Below, piece by piece: positions 51,897-64,000 of a stretch of 64,000 nucleotides of DNA (the stretch's first letter is position 1; each line of letters begins with the position of its first letter). The notes below the pieces were generated by a model. That model had not been told where the DNA came from, did no database searches, and saw only the letters and a program-made list of their open reading frames with translations. Source of the stretch: Xestospongia bergquistia (taxonomy: Eukaryota > Porifera > Demospongiae > Haplosclerida > Petrosiidae); assembly GCA_963965975.1 (NCBI GenBank), contig OZ014419.1:1798001-1862000 (forward strand), written 5' to 3'. A program made the position numbers and the translations under genes.

Positions 51897-54800
51897 ATGA
51901 AGTTGCTTATTTTGATAATCTTGTTGTTCTTATGTTTTAAAGGTAATCTCTTTATCATAATTATATATACTCAGTAAGTTTGACTATTCTCTGTTTTCAG
52001 GTCAATGTAATGACTATTGTGAACATGGATCTTTAAAGCTGGTAGATGGAGGTACTTATAATGGACGACTGGAGATTTGTATAAACTTTGTTTGGGGTAC
52101 AGTATGTGATGACTCATTTGACACTATTGATGCTAAAGTGGCTTGTAGACAACTGGGATATGAAGTGGATGGAGGACAAAGTGAGAAGAAAATATTATTA
52201 CTAACTTTTAATACTTAATAGCTCTGACATATTATACAAATGCATATTATGGACAAGGTAGTGGACCAATATGGTTGAATCGTCTCTATTGTACTGGTAC
52301 TGAGGGTAGTCTTTTAGAGTGTGAAAGAAGATATGATATTGGCTATCCTTATCATTGCTCTCACTATGAAGATGTTAGTATAGTTTGTCCAGGTATAGAT
52401 ACTATACTACTAATCACATAATTATTATAATTTTATATTCTAGTTAACTGTACACAAGGTGATGTTCGTCTCACTGATGGACTGGTACCAAATGAAGGAA
52501 CAGTTGAAGTGTGTTATAATGGAGCTTGGGATTCTGTGTGTGATAGTTATTGGGGCTATCAAGAAGCATTTGTAGTCTGTAAACAGTTAGGTTTTCCATC
52601 AACAGGTAATTAATAATAATAATAATATATTACTTGATGTTTGGTATATATAGGTGCAGAGTCTTTATCATCTAACTACTTTGGTACTGGACATGGAATA
52701 CCAACACTAACAAACTGGAGATGTTTTGGAAATGAAACAAAATTATTGGACTGCCTTCATACCAGTGGTTCTTCTTGTTTCTCATCATCTGGTATGTATC
52801 GTAGAGCAAGTATTAGATGTACAGGAATGATAGTGTTAGGTAATATTTATTTCAAGATTAAAATGTTCATTATTATGTAAATTTCACACATATAGACAGC
52901 TGTGGTACAAGTGGTAATATGCAGCTTGTTGGACCTAATGGTCCTAATAAGGTAGAGGGCAGAGTAGAGTACTGTAGTAATGGACTGTGGGGGACTGTGT
53001 CCTATTATGGGTTTGATGTAAATGATGGGAAAGTTGTCTGCAGGAAACTTGGATATCAGGAACCACGTAATATGAATATAAAGTTTGTAACTTATTTTAT
53101 TAGTTATTCTGTACAGGTGTACTGATATTTAGAAATTATGGACAAGGATCAGGTCCTGTTCTTTTTACAGACCTTAACTGTAATGGAAATGAGTTTACTC
53201 TGGATGACTGTAGTTTTGACTTATATCCTTATTGGTATGATTATTATTACAGTCACTACTATGATGTTGCAGTCAGGTGTATGGAAAAAGGTTTTTAATG
53301 ATTTGTATTATATCATTCAACATATCTTCATAGTTCCCACTGGTTGTACTCATGGTAACATTAGATTAGTAAATGGTTCCACTTCACATGAAGGAAGAGT
53401 AGAAATATGTCTCAATGGAGAATGGGGAACTATCTGTGATTACTCTTGGGACAGAAGAGATGCTCAGGTTGTCTGTAGACAACTGGGATATGTCCCAACA
53501 TGTAAACTAGTATTCATTAGTATATACATAATATTAACTGTGGATATTATAGGGGCATCATTTTATACATCATCACAATTTGGAGATGGAGACTTACAAC
53601 AACTTATTTGGGATGTCCAATGTAGTTATGGTGGTTCAGAAACATCTCTACTGAATTGTAGTCCAAAAAATTCTTCATCCTGTAATAATCATTATGGTTG
53701 TTCTTATTGTTATTATGGTCATACTGCTGGAGTCAGATGTTATAGTAAGACAATTTCATCATTAAAACTGCAATGACTATGACTTATGCATTCATTCAGA
53801 CTCTACATACTGTACTGAAGGAGATATCAGACTAGTTGGAGGAAATAGTCCAAATGAAGGAGATATACAAATATGTAGAAGTGGAGTGTGGGGATTTATA
53901 TGTGATTACCGCTGGCAATACACAGGAAATAGGAATGTTGCATGTAGACAACTTGGATACTCTAACAACAACTGTAAGTTTAATGCCCACCAAAATATTA
54001 TTCAGATTTAACTATTCTTCATTTGAAGGGCATGCTTATAGTCGGTATTCATTCTTTGGAGGAAGTCAAGACACTGCACCATTAGTATGGGATAGAGTTA
54101 ATTGTGGAGGTAGTGAAACATCTCTAACTCAATGCTCAAAATATTACTATGGATATAGAAGAACTTGTACACAGACTGCAGGAATCTATTGTGCAGGTCA
54201 AAATTTTGCTACTATACTAACAGTAATTCAATTCCTTTATAACTACAGATGTAGTCAACTGCATTAATTCGTCAGTTCGTTTAGTGGATGGAGAAAGTGA
54301 TAATGAAGGCAAAGTTGAGATATGTATAGATGGAATATGGATGACAACAGAGGCAAATTATTGGTCTTATTCTCATGCTAAAATTGTATGTAGACAACTT
54401 GGATATTATGACAAATGTAAGATAAATGCTTTATATCATAATGTGTACTTTAGTTTACTGTAGGGTCAGTAGCTATAACAGATATAATTTGGAAAGCTAA
54501 AAGTAAAAGAGTTGGCTATCGATATTTAGGTTGTACTGGATATGAAACATCACTGAATAATTGTTCTCATTATTATAATCCATGGTATCATACAGATTTG
54601 ACATACTGGTATGACAAGATCAGAGCAGGTGTGGAGTGTCAGTTGAAATCACAGTCAGGTATGATATCAGTATAACACTATGAATTATCTTTATTATTTT
54701 ACAGAGTCATGTACAAATGTTGGAGCTATTCGTTTATCTAATGGAAGTCAATCAAATGAGGGTAGAGTTGAGATATGTCTTGATGGATACTGGGGTAGTG

Positions 54801-57140
54801 TGTGTAGTACTGGATGGGATGAACAAGATGCTCTAGTAACATGTAGACAAGCTGGATATCAGACATTAAGTGAGGAATTCACTAGTTAATAAAGTGACCA
54901 TTACCTTCTGTATATACAGGAGCTATTCCAATGTATGGTGCATTCTTTGGAAGAGGAGATGGACCAGTTCATATGACATCTGTTAGTTGTCATGGCAATG
55001 AAACTAATCTAACTCGGTGCTTTTATATGAGTGGTATAGGAGTAGATAATTGTTATCATGGTAAAGATGTAGGAGTCATCTGTTTAGGTAAAGAGTAAGA
55101 AAATTATTATGTATTTTCTTTAATACAATAGATTCTCCTGTTTTCTATAATGTCACTATATCATTGAGTTCAGACCAGTCCTCTCTAACTATTGGTAGTA
55201 ATGTGACACTTCATTGTAATGTATCTCCAAGTCCCCCTATTAACACTATTTATCAATGGAACACCACTGTATCAGGAGTTACATTATCACAACCTATTTC
55301 TACTTATCCCAATGTGACATTAACTGTTCCTACAGGACATACACAACAAGGAAATTACTACTGTATTGTTAAATATAATGGAGTAATATTAGGGAGAGGA
55401 CATACTCAAATTCCTATTAAAGGTGAATCATAGCCATTTTCATTATAACTACCATTACTTCTTATATAGATCTTCTTAATCCTGTTGGCAATAAAGTAAA
55501 ATCTACTATTATTGGGTCTAATGTCAACTTCACAGTTGATATAACTGATAGTTTTATTACTGACTATCTTCGTGAACTCAATTGGTATCATAATGATCAA
55601 CAGATTGTTAATACCTTCAACAAGTACAGTATTACTAATGATAATAAGACACTGATTATTACTAATATTACTAAAGAAGATGTAGGAGAATACTCTGTTA
55701 AATTTGATGGTCTCAGACTGTACCGCTACAATAGAGACTGTGAACAGAAAGTCCTACAACTTTTAAGACACTATCCAGTATTGAGTCCTACTGTGTTCTA
55801 TGTCTCTGTTGAGGGTAAGCTAGGACACTTTATATAACTAGTATAAACTTGTTAATAATTTAGGAAATGGAGATGATATTACAAAGTCATCTGCTGCTAG
55901 ATGTTCAGTTTCTACTTATCCTGTCACTGGTTTTAATAAGACAACTCAGAAAGCTGTAGTCATTAGTTTTCTTAATGAAGACAAACAATACAGTAATGAG
56001 GCACAAGTAATTTGGTATCATGATGGTAGTAGGGTTACCTCAGGAATGACCAGTAGTCACTTGGGGTTATATTCTAAACCATATTATAGTTTGAGTATTA
56101 ACAATCCTACTGTGTTACACTCTGGATATTATGAGTCTCAACTAACTGTTACACCTTCAACAGTACTGCCATCATTGAGTTGTAGTAACTCATATCAAGA
56201 CTTCCTGACTTCTTCCAGTTATCTTAATTTATCAACTATTGTCATAGATTCTATAGTACAAAGACTGGAATACTATGGTTAGTACTAATACAACTAAATA
56301 TAACATTATGATTAAATGTTTATTATAGAAACTCCATCAGTAAATTTGACAACAGATAAAACCAGTTTTAACTCAACATCTAATGCTGAGTTAGTGTGTT
56401 CAGTTAGTGGTGGTTATCCTCTATATTATAACATTACATTGATGAAGAATGGACTGTCTATTGCTAACATTATTGGATCATCTCAATTAGTCTATAATAC
56501 TGAGGAAGATCAAACTGGTAGTAAATATGGAGATTACAAATGTGTTGTGGACAATACAGTTATAGTAGTAAAAACTGCTATAGTAACATTAACAGAGGAC
56601 ACTGTCAACATTACCAACACTACCAACACAACATCAAAAACTGATGCTAGTACTGCTAATAATAGTGATAGCTTGTTAGCTGGGCTGTTTATAGCCGGAT
56701 TCTTTTGTTCAGCCATTGTATTTATGATTGTTATTGTGATTGGATTGTAAGTCAAAACTGAATTTATATGTTTTAATTTTAATATTTTCAGAGTTTGTTT
56801 TGCAATACTCCGTCGTAATACTACAGAAAAGAACAATGAATCAGAGAGTGTTCGTTACAGTTTAAGTCAAGGTGTTAGAGTACCAGATACCAGCCTACAA
56901 ATAAAGAAAGAAGTATTTAATAATAATCCACAACCTTTTAATGTACAAAAACCAGCAATGAAATCCAAGTCTGTTGACACATCCAAAGTTCATCTGGGAA
57001 ATCCTAATTATATAAAAGCAGGTACAAAACCACCAATCAGACCAAAGCCCGCATTTAAAGCCAAAGATGAAGAATATGTAGATGTGCTAGATATAGCAGA
57101 GGAAATGGAAGCTTATGAATCCATAAACATCTATGACTAA
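51897..57140 (+). CDS. R6: SRCR x7 - Ig x4 transmembrane receptor (subfamily B)
   Basis: Complete gene, 20 exons, 1,434 aa. Exons: 51897-51942, 52001-52180, 52222-52392, 52444-52605, 52654-52839, 52896-53066, 53117-53290, 53334-53501, 53553-53744, 53800-53973, 54029-54196, 54249-54416, 54464-54658, 54705-54869, 54920-55087, 55132-55422, 55470-55814, 55864-56277, 56329-56746, 56792-57140. Signal peptide [15 protein letters not shown], as in R2; SRCR1-7 to about aa 829; Ig1-4 about 830-1265; Asn/Thr-rich stalk with several N-x-T sequons; [20 protein letters not shown]; tail about 1318-1434. The tail has RYSL near the membrane, a Pro-rich KPPIRPKP stretch, then YVDV, nine residues, YESI. It is followed 454 bp later by the RhoGAP gene on the same strand. 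Confidence 0.91.
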
Positions 57141-57594
57141 CCAGTCAACAACTTAGTAATTAACTATAACAGAACTCAGGCACACTTCAATAAGCTACAT
57201 TGTATTGCTATAGATATAAGCTACTTAGGATTAATTAAAATATTGTCTTTTATTTGTAGTTTTTAAATATATCCTCCCCTGTCTAAATTTTTAAACATTA
57301 TAAAAAATTATTAATCAACAAGAGGTGGAGACAACTATGAATAATTAATTATTACCGATATGTCACGCCCTTTTTGTGGGTTACAAGTGTAAAATAAACA
57401 CAACAAAGTATTTGAAGGAGAGACCACAAGAACACTTATCGCAACCTCAAGAGCTCCTCCCTGCACTTGATAGATCCTCCTGCAGAAGAAGGAGGGATTT
57501 GTCTTCGAAGTTCTACTGTGGCAGTTTACTAATGATCAGTGAACAACAGATCTTAAAATCATTTCAGTGATACAATTTTATTTGACATGAAATA
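57141..57594 (+). promoter_or_regulatory. 3' flank of R6 and promoter/5' UTR of the RhoGAP gene
   Basis: 57141-57350 is the B-type receptor 3' flank, also seen after R4 and R5. From 57361 a G+C-richer block starts (TGTCACGCCC, then GGAGAGACCACAAGAACAC and GAGCTCCTCCCTGCAC). It is conserved before both RhoGAP relics (34580, 43727), which is why it is called the promoter/5' UTR of that gene. Confidence 0.6.
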
Positions 57595-58680
57595 ATGACT
57601 TCTAGGAGTGTAAGATTGGTCAAAGCAAAATCTCAAGAGGTAAGCAATAAAATTAATCTTTCATGACAAGGGTCATCACATTAAATATTACAGTGAATTA
57701 CAGGAATGTCTTCATTCACTATCACAGCTGCTTTTGTCAAATATGATAATAAGTTCTTTCTATATATTACAGTTACTGGAAACTATTGACTCTGAAAGTA
57801 CAACTTCAAATGGATTCACTTCAAAAATGAAGAGAGTATTTGGATCTCCATTGATGAAGAAAAGAAGAGCACAGTCATTGGATATTCTAGGTTAGAGATA
57901 TCGCTCTCTATATTGAATGTCTTTGTTATAAGCTTAATACAATCACTTACTCTATCAATTTCTTTATGTAAACTTATAACCATAGATAGCATGTACTGAT
58001 TTAGTAATAACTTTTTCACTCAGTTCTAAGATAGGAATAAGGTTTTAATCTTTTGCTTTGCAGGTAGTACTTTAACTTTTGGAGTCCCTCTAACACAGCT
58101 GCCAACATCATCAGAAGATCCACGAAAGGTTTCTACTCCAACTGATACCCACCAACCCATAATACAATCGAATATCCCTCTTATTGTTCAGAAAATAGTA
58201 GAATATATTGAAGAACATGGTAAGATCACATTAAAATGGCTACTTAACAGGCTGGTTTTATTAGTTTAATGAATTTGTCATTCTTACGTTGTCAATATAG
58301 GTCTTAATCAAGAAGGTATATACAGGGTTAATGGGAACTCTAAATTAATAGAGAAACTGAGAACGACATTTGATCAAAATGGAGATGCTGATTTGACAAT
58401 TGTTGATATTTATTCAATTGGAGGGCTTTTAAAATTGTTCTTGGTAAGCAAAAAAAGTCATTTCTCAGTACAATAGCTATAATGCATACACATACAAAAT
58501 GATTGAACTGAAACTAATTAATAGTAGTTTACAACAACTGAATTTTGTTTAAAAATATTATAAATGTTCCTCAAATGTTTAGAATATACAATGTTTGTAT
58601 TATTATAGTGTTTGTAAATTTGTTTTGAATTTTATTTTAAGTGTAGATTTGTCACATCCTTTTGTTTCTCCCTCCTCCCT

Positions 58681-58737
<57 letters not shown>

Positions 58738-59307
58738 CACCACAGAGACGATTGCCTGATCCTCTAATTCCAGATGCAACAACTAATAAAATTGTTGACT
58801 TGCAGGAAAGTGAGTACAACACCTACCTTTATAGGATCATGATTATGAATCATTCCATTCTATAGCCATAGGAGGATCCTATACACCAAGTACTATTACT
58901 ACTCTAAAGAACATATTATCGACATTACCCAAACCACACTATCACCTCTTGAGCTATCTCTGTAGACATCTTCTTCTAGTATCAGAGCACTCAGGTACAT
59001 TAAATATCAAGTATTACCTTCACTGCCTTATCTTTACATTTAAGATACTAACAAGATGACTTCTGTGTCACTATCCATTGTATTTGGTCCTAATGTCTTC
59101 AGGTATATAGTATATAGTAGTATATTATATTATGATGTCTATTGTGTTATAAGATGTGGAGGAGAACTAATTGGTTTAAGGAAACAAGGATATGCTAACT
59201 CAGCATTTGCTCAAATGATAATAAACTATCATTCTTTATTTGAAAATAAATTGGTAAGTAACTGGACACACACATACACACACACACACACACTCTTTCT
59301 CTCTCTT

Positions 59308-59354
<47 letters not shown>

Positions 59355-62300
59355 ATCTCTCTCTTTCTCTCTTTCTCTCTCTTCATAATGATCTATTAAA
59401 CTAGGAACTCAACAAAATGAGAACAATCAGTGAAGTATCTGATGATGTCTTTCTGTCTCCAGTAAGTACAAAAGCTCCCACAGACTTTACAAAGAAGGAA
59501 AAACCAGACATTCCTAAACCTTATCATCAGTACATTGCTGAGAAGCATCAAAAAACTGATACACCAGTAAACTATACTTTATTATGTCATCACATATAGC
59601 TCACATTTACACTTGTTTCTAGACTGGTGACATGGATATTCACACTTCAATGAGTACTGATATCTCTAAAGATGAAATGGAGCCAGTCTCTCCTCATGAG
59701 CGTAGTGTTGATGAGGCCATAGATGAAGCAATAGAAACTGTTGCAGCAGAACATGAAGAGATGAAAAGAAAGAGAAAGAAAAAAGCAGAAAATTGGTAAG
59801 AAAATACAACATGAGTACAGTGATTATGTGACTACATTTGTACAGGATGGCTAGTGTTAAGAGCAAATCATTGAAGTAAGTTATAACACAATACAACATT
59901 GATATATATCTTGTAATTGATACATAGTGATGATGCTCTTACAACTAGAGTCCCTTCACCTTACTCTTGGAAAAGCAGGTATGATGTTAATCAATTTTTG
60001 TTAAATAATCTCAATCTGATGTTTGTAGTCCTGGAACGAGTCCTTCTGTTTCTCCAGTTCTCACACCTAGAACATCACAGTAAGCCATTACAAAAACATT
60101 GAGTTAAATTTTATATATAATATCCCTAATGTGATTTTCTAAATCATTTTTTCCTACAGAGTATATACTAGCTTAATTGATGACAGCATACAAGATCACT
60201 TTGTACAAAATACTGCTCCAATTATCTCTCATTCATCCTCTTCTACACAGCAACCCGATACACTTAGCACTCGCTCTGAGAACTCATCTACAACAGTCCC
60301 TTATCAAGTACTCCCTTCATCGTCTGAAGGAAGTACAACCACTGAACTGAACAGAGAAACTGTCCCATCCTCTAGTAATGAGAGCGTCAATTCTCCATTT
60401 CGTAGAGAATCCTTCACAAGACGTAACAGAACTTTACGAAACAGGAAAAGTGCTATCTTTGGAACTGCCAATGAAGGAACTTTAAATGAAAATATTAAGG
60501 ATATGGACGTCCAAGTCTTAACAGTGAACTGTGAAGGGGATGATATGAGTACCACTCAACAAGTCAGAGCAAAAGAGGGAATAGTGTCAGAGCTAGTTAA
60601 AGAATTTGATGAAGAGGAGAGAGATGAGAAAAATAAACCACATGATCAGTTTGATGGAGATAGAGAACTTTTGTCAAGTAGTGATAGTGTCAAGAAAGCT
60701 AAAGATATGTTTGAGAAAACTGGAGTGATGATAAAGGTAACACAAATTACATACATGTCCATATGATTTTGTTCTGCTCTCTTTCCTTCTATAAGCCTGC
60801 TACTGAAAAATGTCTATCCCAACTGCTTTCAAAAGAAGAAAAACCAACTGCTCCATCAGATTCAGGTAGCTCCATACCTCCATCATCACCAAAAGTACCT
60901 CAAAAGCCTCAAAAATCTTCTGAAGATCATAATAACAAAATTAAACAAGATAAAGTTGATGTAGAAGGAGGATACAGAGCTCATGACTTTGATTATGTCA
61001 CCCGCCAAATTGAAACATTAGTTCATGTAAGTAAATATTACAATTATTATATTACTAGTCATTATTGCATTAGCCTACATTACAACGAGCCAAAGGACCA
61101 CGTAACAGAGCAAGACCTTCTCGAGGGAGACAGATATCAACAAGTACCATAGGTACCAGTGATGCAGACATAAAAGAACAAAATGTAAAGACACCTACTG
61201 AAAAGAAAGTTCACTTTGAAGAGATCACTGTAACAATGTCAAAAAGAGAAAAACACCGACTTCATAAAGAACAACAGACAAAAACAACTATCAGTCCCAT
61301 AAAAAGCACACAGGATAGCTTGTCACCAACCACTGCCATTTTGTATCCATCATCACATGACCAGTCAAAACAGGACAGGCTGGTTTCAATATCGTCACTA
61401 ACTAGTGTGTCCACAATATCTCGACCAAACTCCCTGTCCTCTCCAGGTCATAAGAATACTATTGAGACATCTCCAGTCCATGTAGTTACATCACATTTAC
61501 CACCCACTCAAGAACAAAGTACGGAAGACTCTCCACTTCATGTACGAAATATAGCACCAGAGGGGAAGCCTACAGTGTCACATGGATGGACAGGAGGTGT
61601 TGAGGATCAGTTTGACCTAGGCTCTGTTAATTATGAAAGGCATGACAAAGAGGAAGTAGAGGAGATATCAAACTATCAACAATTGAATGAAGAAGCAAAA
61701 AGTAGGTCTCTATTCAATAAGAAAATTACTTTATATACTTTCAAAGAATTAAGAGATATTGTCAAGAGATTTGAAGCTGACTTTATGGCAAAGAAAGGAA
61801 GAAAAGTAACAAAGTTATTATATTGTTCAAGATCATTGTTTTTCATTAATTGTACAGCCTCTCAATGAAGAAAAATATCCAGTAGCTGCTGAGCTCTCTT
61901 CATTGACTGTAATCAAAAAGAAGCTAAAAGGTATTGACATTATGAGAGAGTCATAGATTACATTTGCTCAAATCTCTCAGCTCTCAGGTCTACTGAAGAT
62001 CCTCTCAATAAATCAGCTCCTGCTGAAGTAGCTGGAGAAAGATGTAAGTTAATTGTATTGTAGTGTCGTTAATTTAGTTATACTATACTTAGCTGGTTGG
62101 ACGGAGAGATTAGCCAGTCTTTCAGCAGTCAAAATCGATGAAGATCTCTCTCCAAGCTTAGAAAGAAAGAAAGTTGCTACAGTTCGACGACATCAATCTC
62201 TTATAGTATCTCCAACTCATACCAAAGAGAGTCCACCATTTGAGCAGATTGTAAAGATGTTAGCAAATAAAAGAGCCACTGATGGTCGACCTGATGATAT

Positions 62301-63727
62301 TAAGGTAAGAATTAAACTCAATGTAATTGTCTTGTTATCAAGTGCTCTAGTTAATGACACACAATCAGTTAGTGGAAGAGAAACATGCAGTACAAAAGGC
62401 ACTACTTCACTATGAGAGAAAACATGGCAGACCAGTAAGTGTGCTTGATAGAGAAAAAATAGAGACAATTTATTTGATGGTACTTTATTACAGCAAAATT
62501 CTGACAACAAGAATGTAATGAGGCCAATTTATAATTATTATAGAGACATTAAAAAACTACTGTCAGTACATGAGGGCAGACAAAGAGTATGTTTATTATA
62601 TGTTTTGTTAATAATATATTATTGTTTTTCTCTTAGGGATTACTAAGTCAAAGTACAAATGAAGGTATTATTTTATACTAATAGTTTTAATGTTGTAATG
62701 ATGTGTTAATAGAATTGGGAGTGACCGGTGATAGTTTTGGTTCTCTTAGTCTCCTTCATTCATCATTGGCACATTCACTACCAACAGCACCACCACTGAC
62801 TCTACCTGAACTATATAAAGAAGTAACACTCAGTAAAACTATACCAGCTACTACAACAACTAATCACGAAAGACCTTCCATAAAGAAAGGTGATCATAAT
62901 GTACATTCTTGATTTATTAATATAGTGTCATTGTTCTTAGATTTACTGCCATCAAAACCAATTAAAAGGCATAAACCAACTCTTAGTGCACCTGAGGCAG
63001 TTCATTTCTCTGGCAGGAAGTCCAGGAGTCAAAATCAAATTACATCTCCTCCCCCTCTTTCTCCGCTAGTATCTGATGATATCAGACGAAGTAATAGTAA
63101 AAGTGCTAGTACTAGTCAAGTTCCTAAAGTATCCAACAATGAATGGATGAGTAACGAAGAAATACAGAAAGCTTCAGTGTATGAAAAATGGATGGATGAA
63201 TGCATTAATGAATAGACAGATACTTTTATGATGGATGAATGAATGGATGAATGGATAGATGAATAGAATGAGTTGTATGATGGATGGAATAATGGGATGA
63301 ATGGATGGACTTGTGGATGGATAAATGGACTTGTGGATGGATAGTTTTAAATATTGTAATTCTGTAGAACGGAATTGCATCATCAATTGTTACTGGCACA
63401 AACAAAGAAGAAAGAATTACGAAAAGAACTACGAGCATTTGAGAATGAATTTCTAACCAAACACAAAAGGTAAACACACACACTCTACATATTGAACAAT
63501 AAAATAAATGTCTTTTTATAATAGACCTGTTCAGAAAGATGACAAAAAGACAATGTATAAACAATATATTGATTATCGAGTGAGTTATAATATTTTATTA
63601 GTTGTTACACAACAATATACAATATAAAATGATATTATACAATCCATTTTCTTTATAGATGGTTAAAGTAAGGTTGTCATTATTAGATACTCTATTGTCA
63701 AAATGGGAACCTCAACACACAATTTAA
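57595..63727 (+). CDS. FAM13-like: FAM13-like Rho GTPase-activating protein
   Basis: 27 exons, consistent phases, 1,331 aa: 57595-57639, 57773-57890, 58064-58219, 58301-58443, 58746-58809, 58866-58994, 59045-59102, 59154-59253, 59405-59566, 59623-59795, 59846-59875, 59928-59978, 60029-60079, 60160-60736, 60796-61026, 61074-61805, 61858-61930, 61981-62043, 62093-62304, 62369-62434, 62494-62586, 62637-62664, 62713-62889, 62941-63178, 63368-63469, 63525-63579, 63659-63727. RhoGAP domain about aa 60-271 with arginine finger R115 in EGIYRVNG, LLKLFLRRLPDPLI and SIVFGPNVF; it should speed GTP hydrolysis on Rho-family GTPases. Long Ser-rich middle, then three FAM13-type helical segments: LRDIVKRFEADFMAKKGRK; QKALLHYERKHGRP with RPIYNYYRDIKKLL; and LRKELRAFENEFL with RLSLLDTLLS at the C terminus. 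Partial copies follow R4 and R5. The family assignment rests on domain order and these motifs. Confidence 0.88.
58669..58730. repeat. (CT)n microsatellite in RhoGAP intron
   Basis: CCCT-rich run passing into a pure CT repeat, directly upstream of the acceptor of the exon at 58746; it may act as an extended polypyrimidine tract. Confidence 0.9.
59268..59386. repeat. (CA)n-(CT)n compound microsatellite in RhoGAP intron
   Basis: CA repeat followed by a long CT/CTTT run before the acceptor at 59405. The pseudogene copy (45188-45236) has a much shorter version. Confidence 0.9.
63184..63345. repeat. ATGGATGA-type minisatellite in RhoGAP intron
   Basis: Irregular ATGG/ATGA tandem units plus two GGACTTGTGGATGGATA copies, all within the intron 63179-63367. 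Confidence 0.85.
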
Positions 63728-63848
63728 TGTAGTCTTTACAATATATTACTTACTATAATGTTTATATATTGTTAGTGTATTCCTATATTATGTGTATGTA
63801 TTGTTTTGTATCACAACATTATATTTTTGAATTCTATTTTATTTTAAT

Positions 63849-63854
63849 AATAAA
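63849..63854 (+). terminator. Poly(A) signal of the RhoGAP gene
   Basis: AATAAA 122 bp after the stop codon, in AT-rich sequence with no further coding signal to the window end. Confidence 0.6.
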
Positions 63855-64000
63855 GATCTCTATTACTATTAACTATTAATTTTGTAATCTAGAATAGTTT
63901 CAATATATTAATCCAATAAAGGAGCATATACACACTCGCTATATTATGTAGTCATTTCATCCCATCAATAACTAATCCTATAGCTACCAACTACAGACAT

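Noticed and set aside
58662-59388. Open frames rich in Leu-Ser
   Set aside because: Produced by CT microsatellites in RhoGAP introns.
63174-63564. Minus-strand frames rich in His, Ser, Ile and Pro
   Set aside because: Produced by the ATGG/ATGA minisatellite in a RhoGAP intron.

Overview
The window looks like nuclear DNA of an early-branching animal, most likely a demosponge. It is AT-rich, its introns are very short (mostly 41-90 bp, canonical GT-AG), intergenic spacers are compact, and it carries a large tandem family of SRCR/Ig receptors. The species is inferred; no mitochondrial or ribosomal marker is present to fix it.

The main content is a head-to-tail array of six large plus-strand receptor genes (R1-R6), all built alike: signal-peptide exon, seven SRCR domains (two exons each), four Ig-like domains (one exon each), stalk, one transmembrane helix and a tyrosine-containing tail. 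R1 starts at about 3.3 kb, R2 at 11.7 kb, R3 at 21.1 kb, R4 at 29.1 kb, R5 at 38.3 kb and R6 at 51.9 kb. I placed every exon by splice sites and phase. R2 (1,508 aa), R3 (1,530 aa) and R6 (1,434 aa) are fully open. R1 is open but its signal-peptide exon has decayed. R5 has lost one splice acceptor. R4 is broken by a lost splice donor, an in-frame TGA and an insertion just before its ATG.

There are two subfamilies by 3' end. R1-R3 (A) have a separate cysteine-containing juxtamembrane module and tails ending in motifs of the TYExLY type; R2 carries a textbook ITAM. R4-R6 (B) have a short Asn/Thr-rich stalk in the Ig4 exon and tails ending in YVDM/YVDV...YEPM/YESI. Between the genes lies a graveyard of receptor fragments, two of them antisense.

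Each B-type receptor is followed by a copy of the 5' end of a FAM13-like RhoGAP gene. The complete copy (27 exons, 1,331 aa) follows R6 at 57.6-63.7 kb. Copies after R4 and R5 are a two-exon fragment and a truncated pseudogene that lost the arginine-finger exon. The duplicated unit was therefore receptor plus RhoGAP.

Between R5 and R6 lies a tandem repeat (ten 44-bp units, then 41-bp units) interrupted by a complete, probably recent Ty3/gypsy LTR retrotransposon on the minus strand (290-bp LTRs that look identical, 5-bp target duplication, Ser-tRNA-type primer site, single gag-pol frame). Several foldback and MITE-like elements lie in the spacers.

Taken together, the window looks like a fast-evolving cluster of paired-domain surface receptors with immune-type signalling tails, with birth, death and exchange of 5' and 3' ends between copies. 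A role in recognition (self/non-self or microbial) is an inference from architecture, not something the sequence proves.
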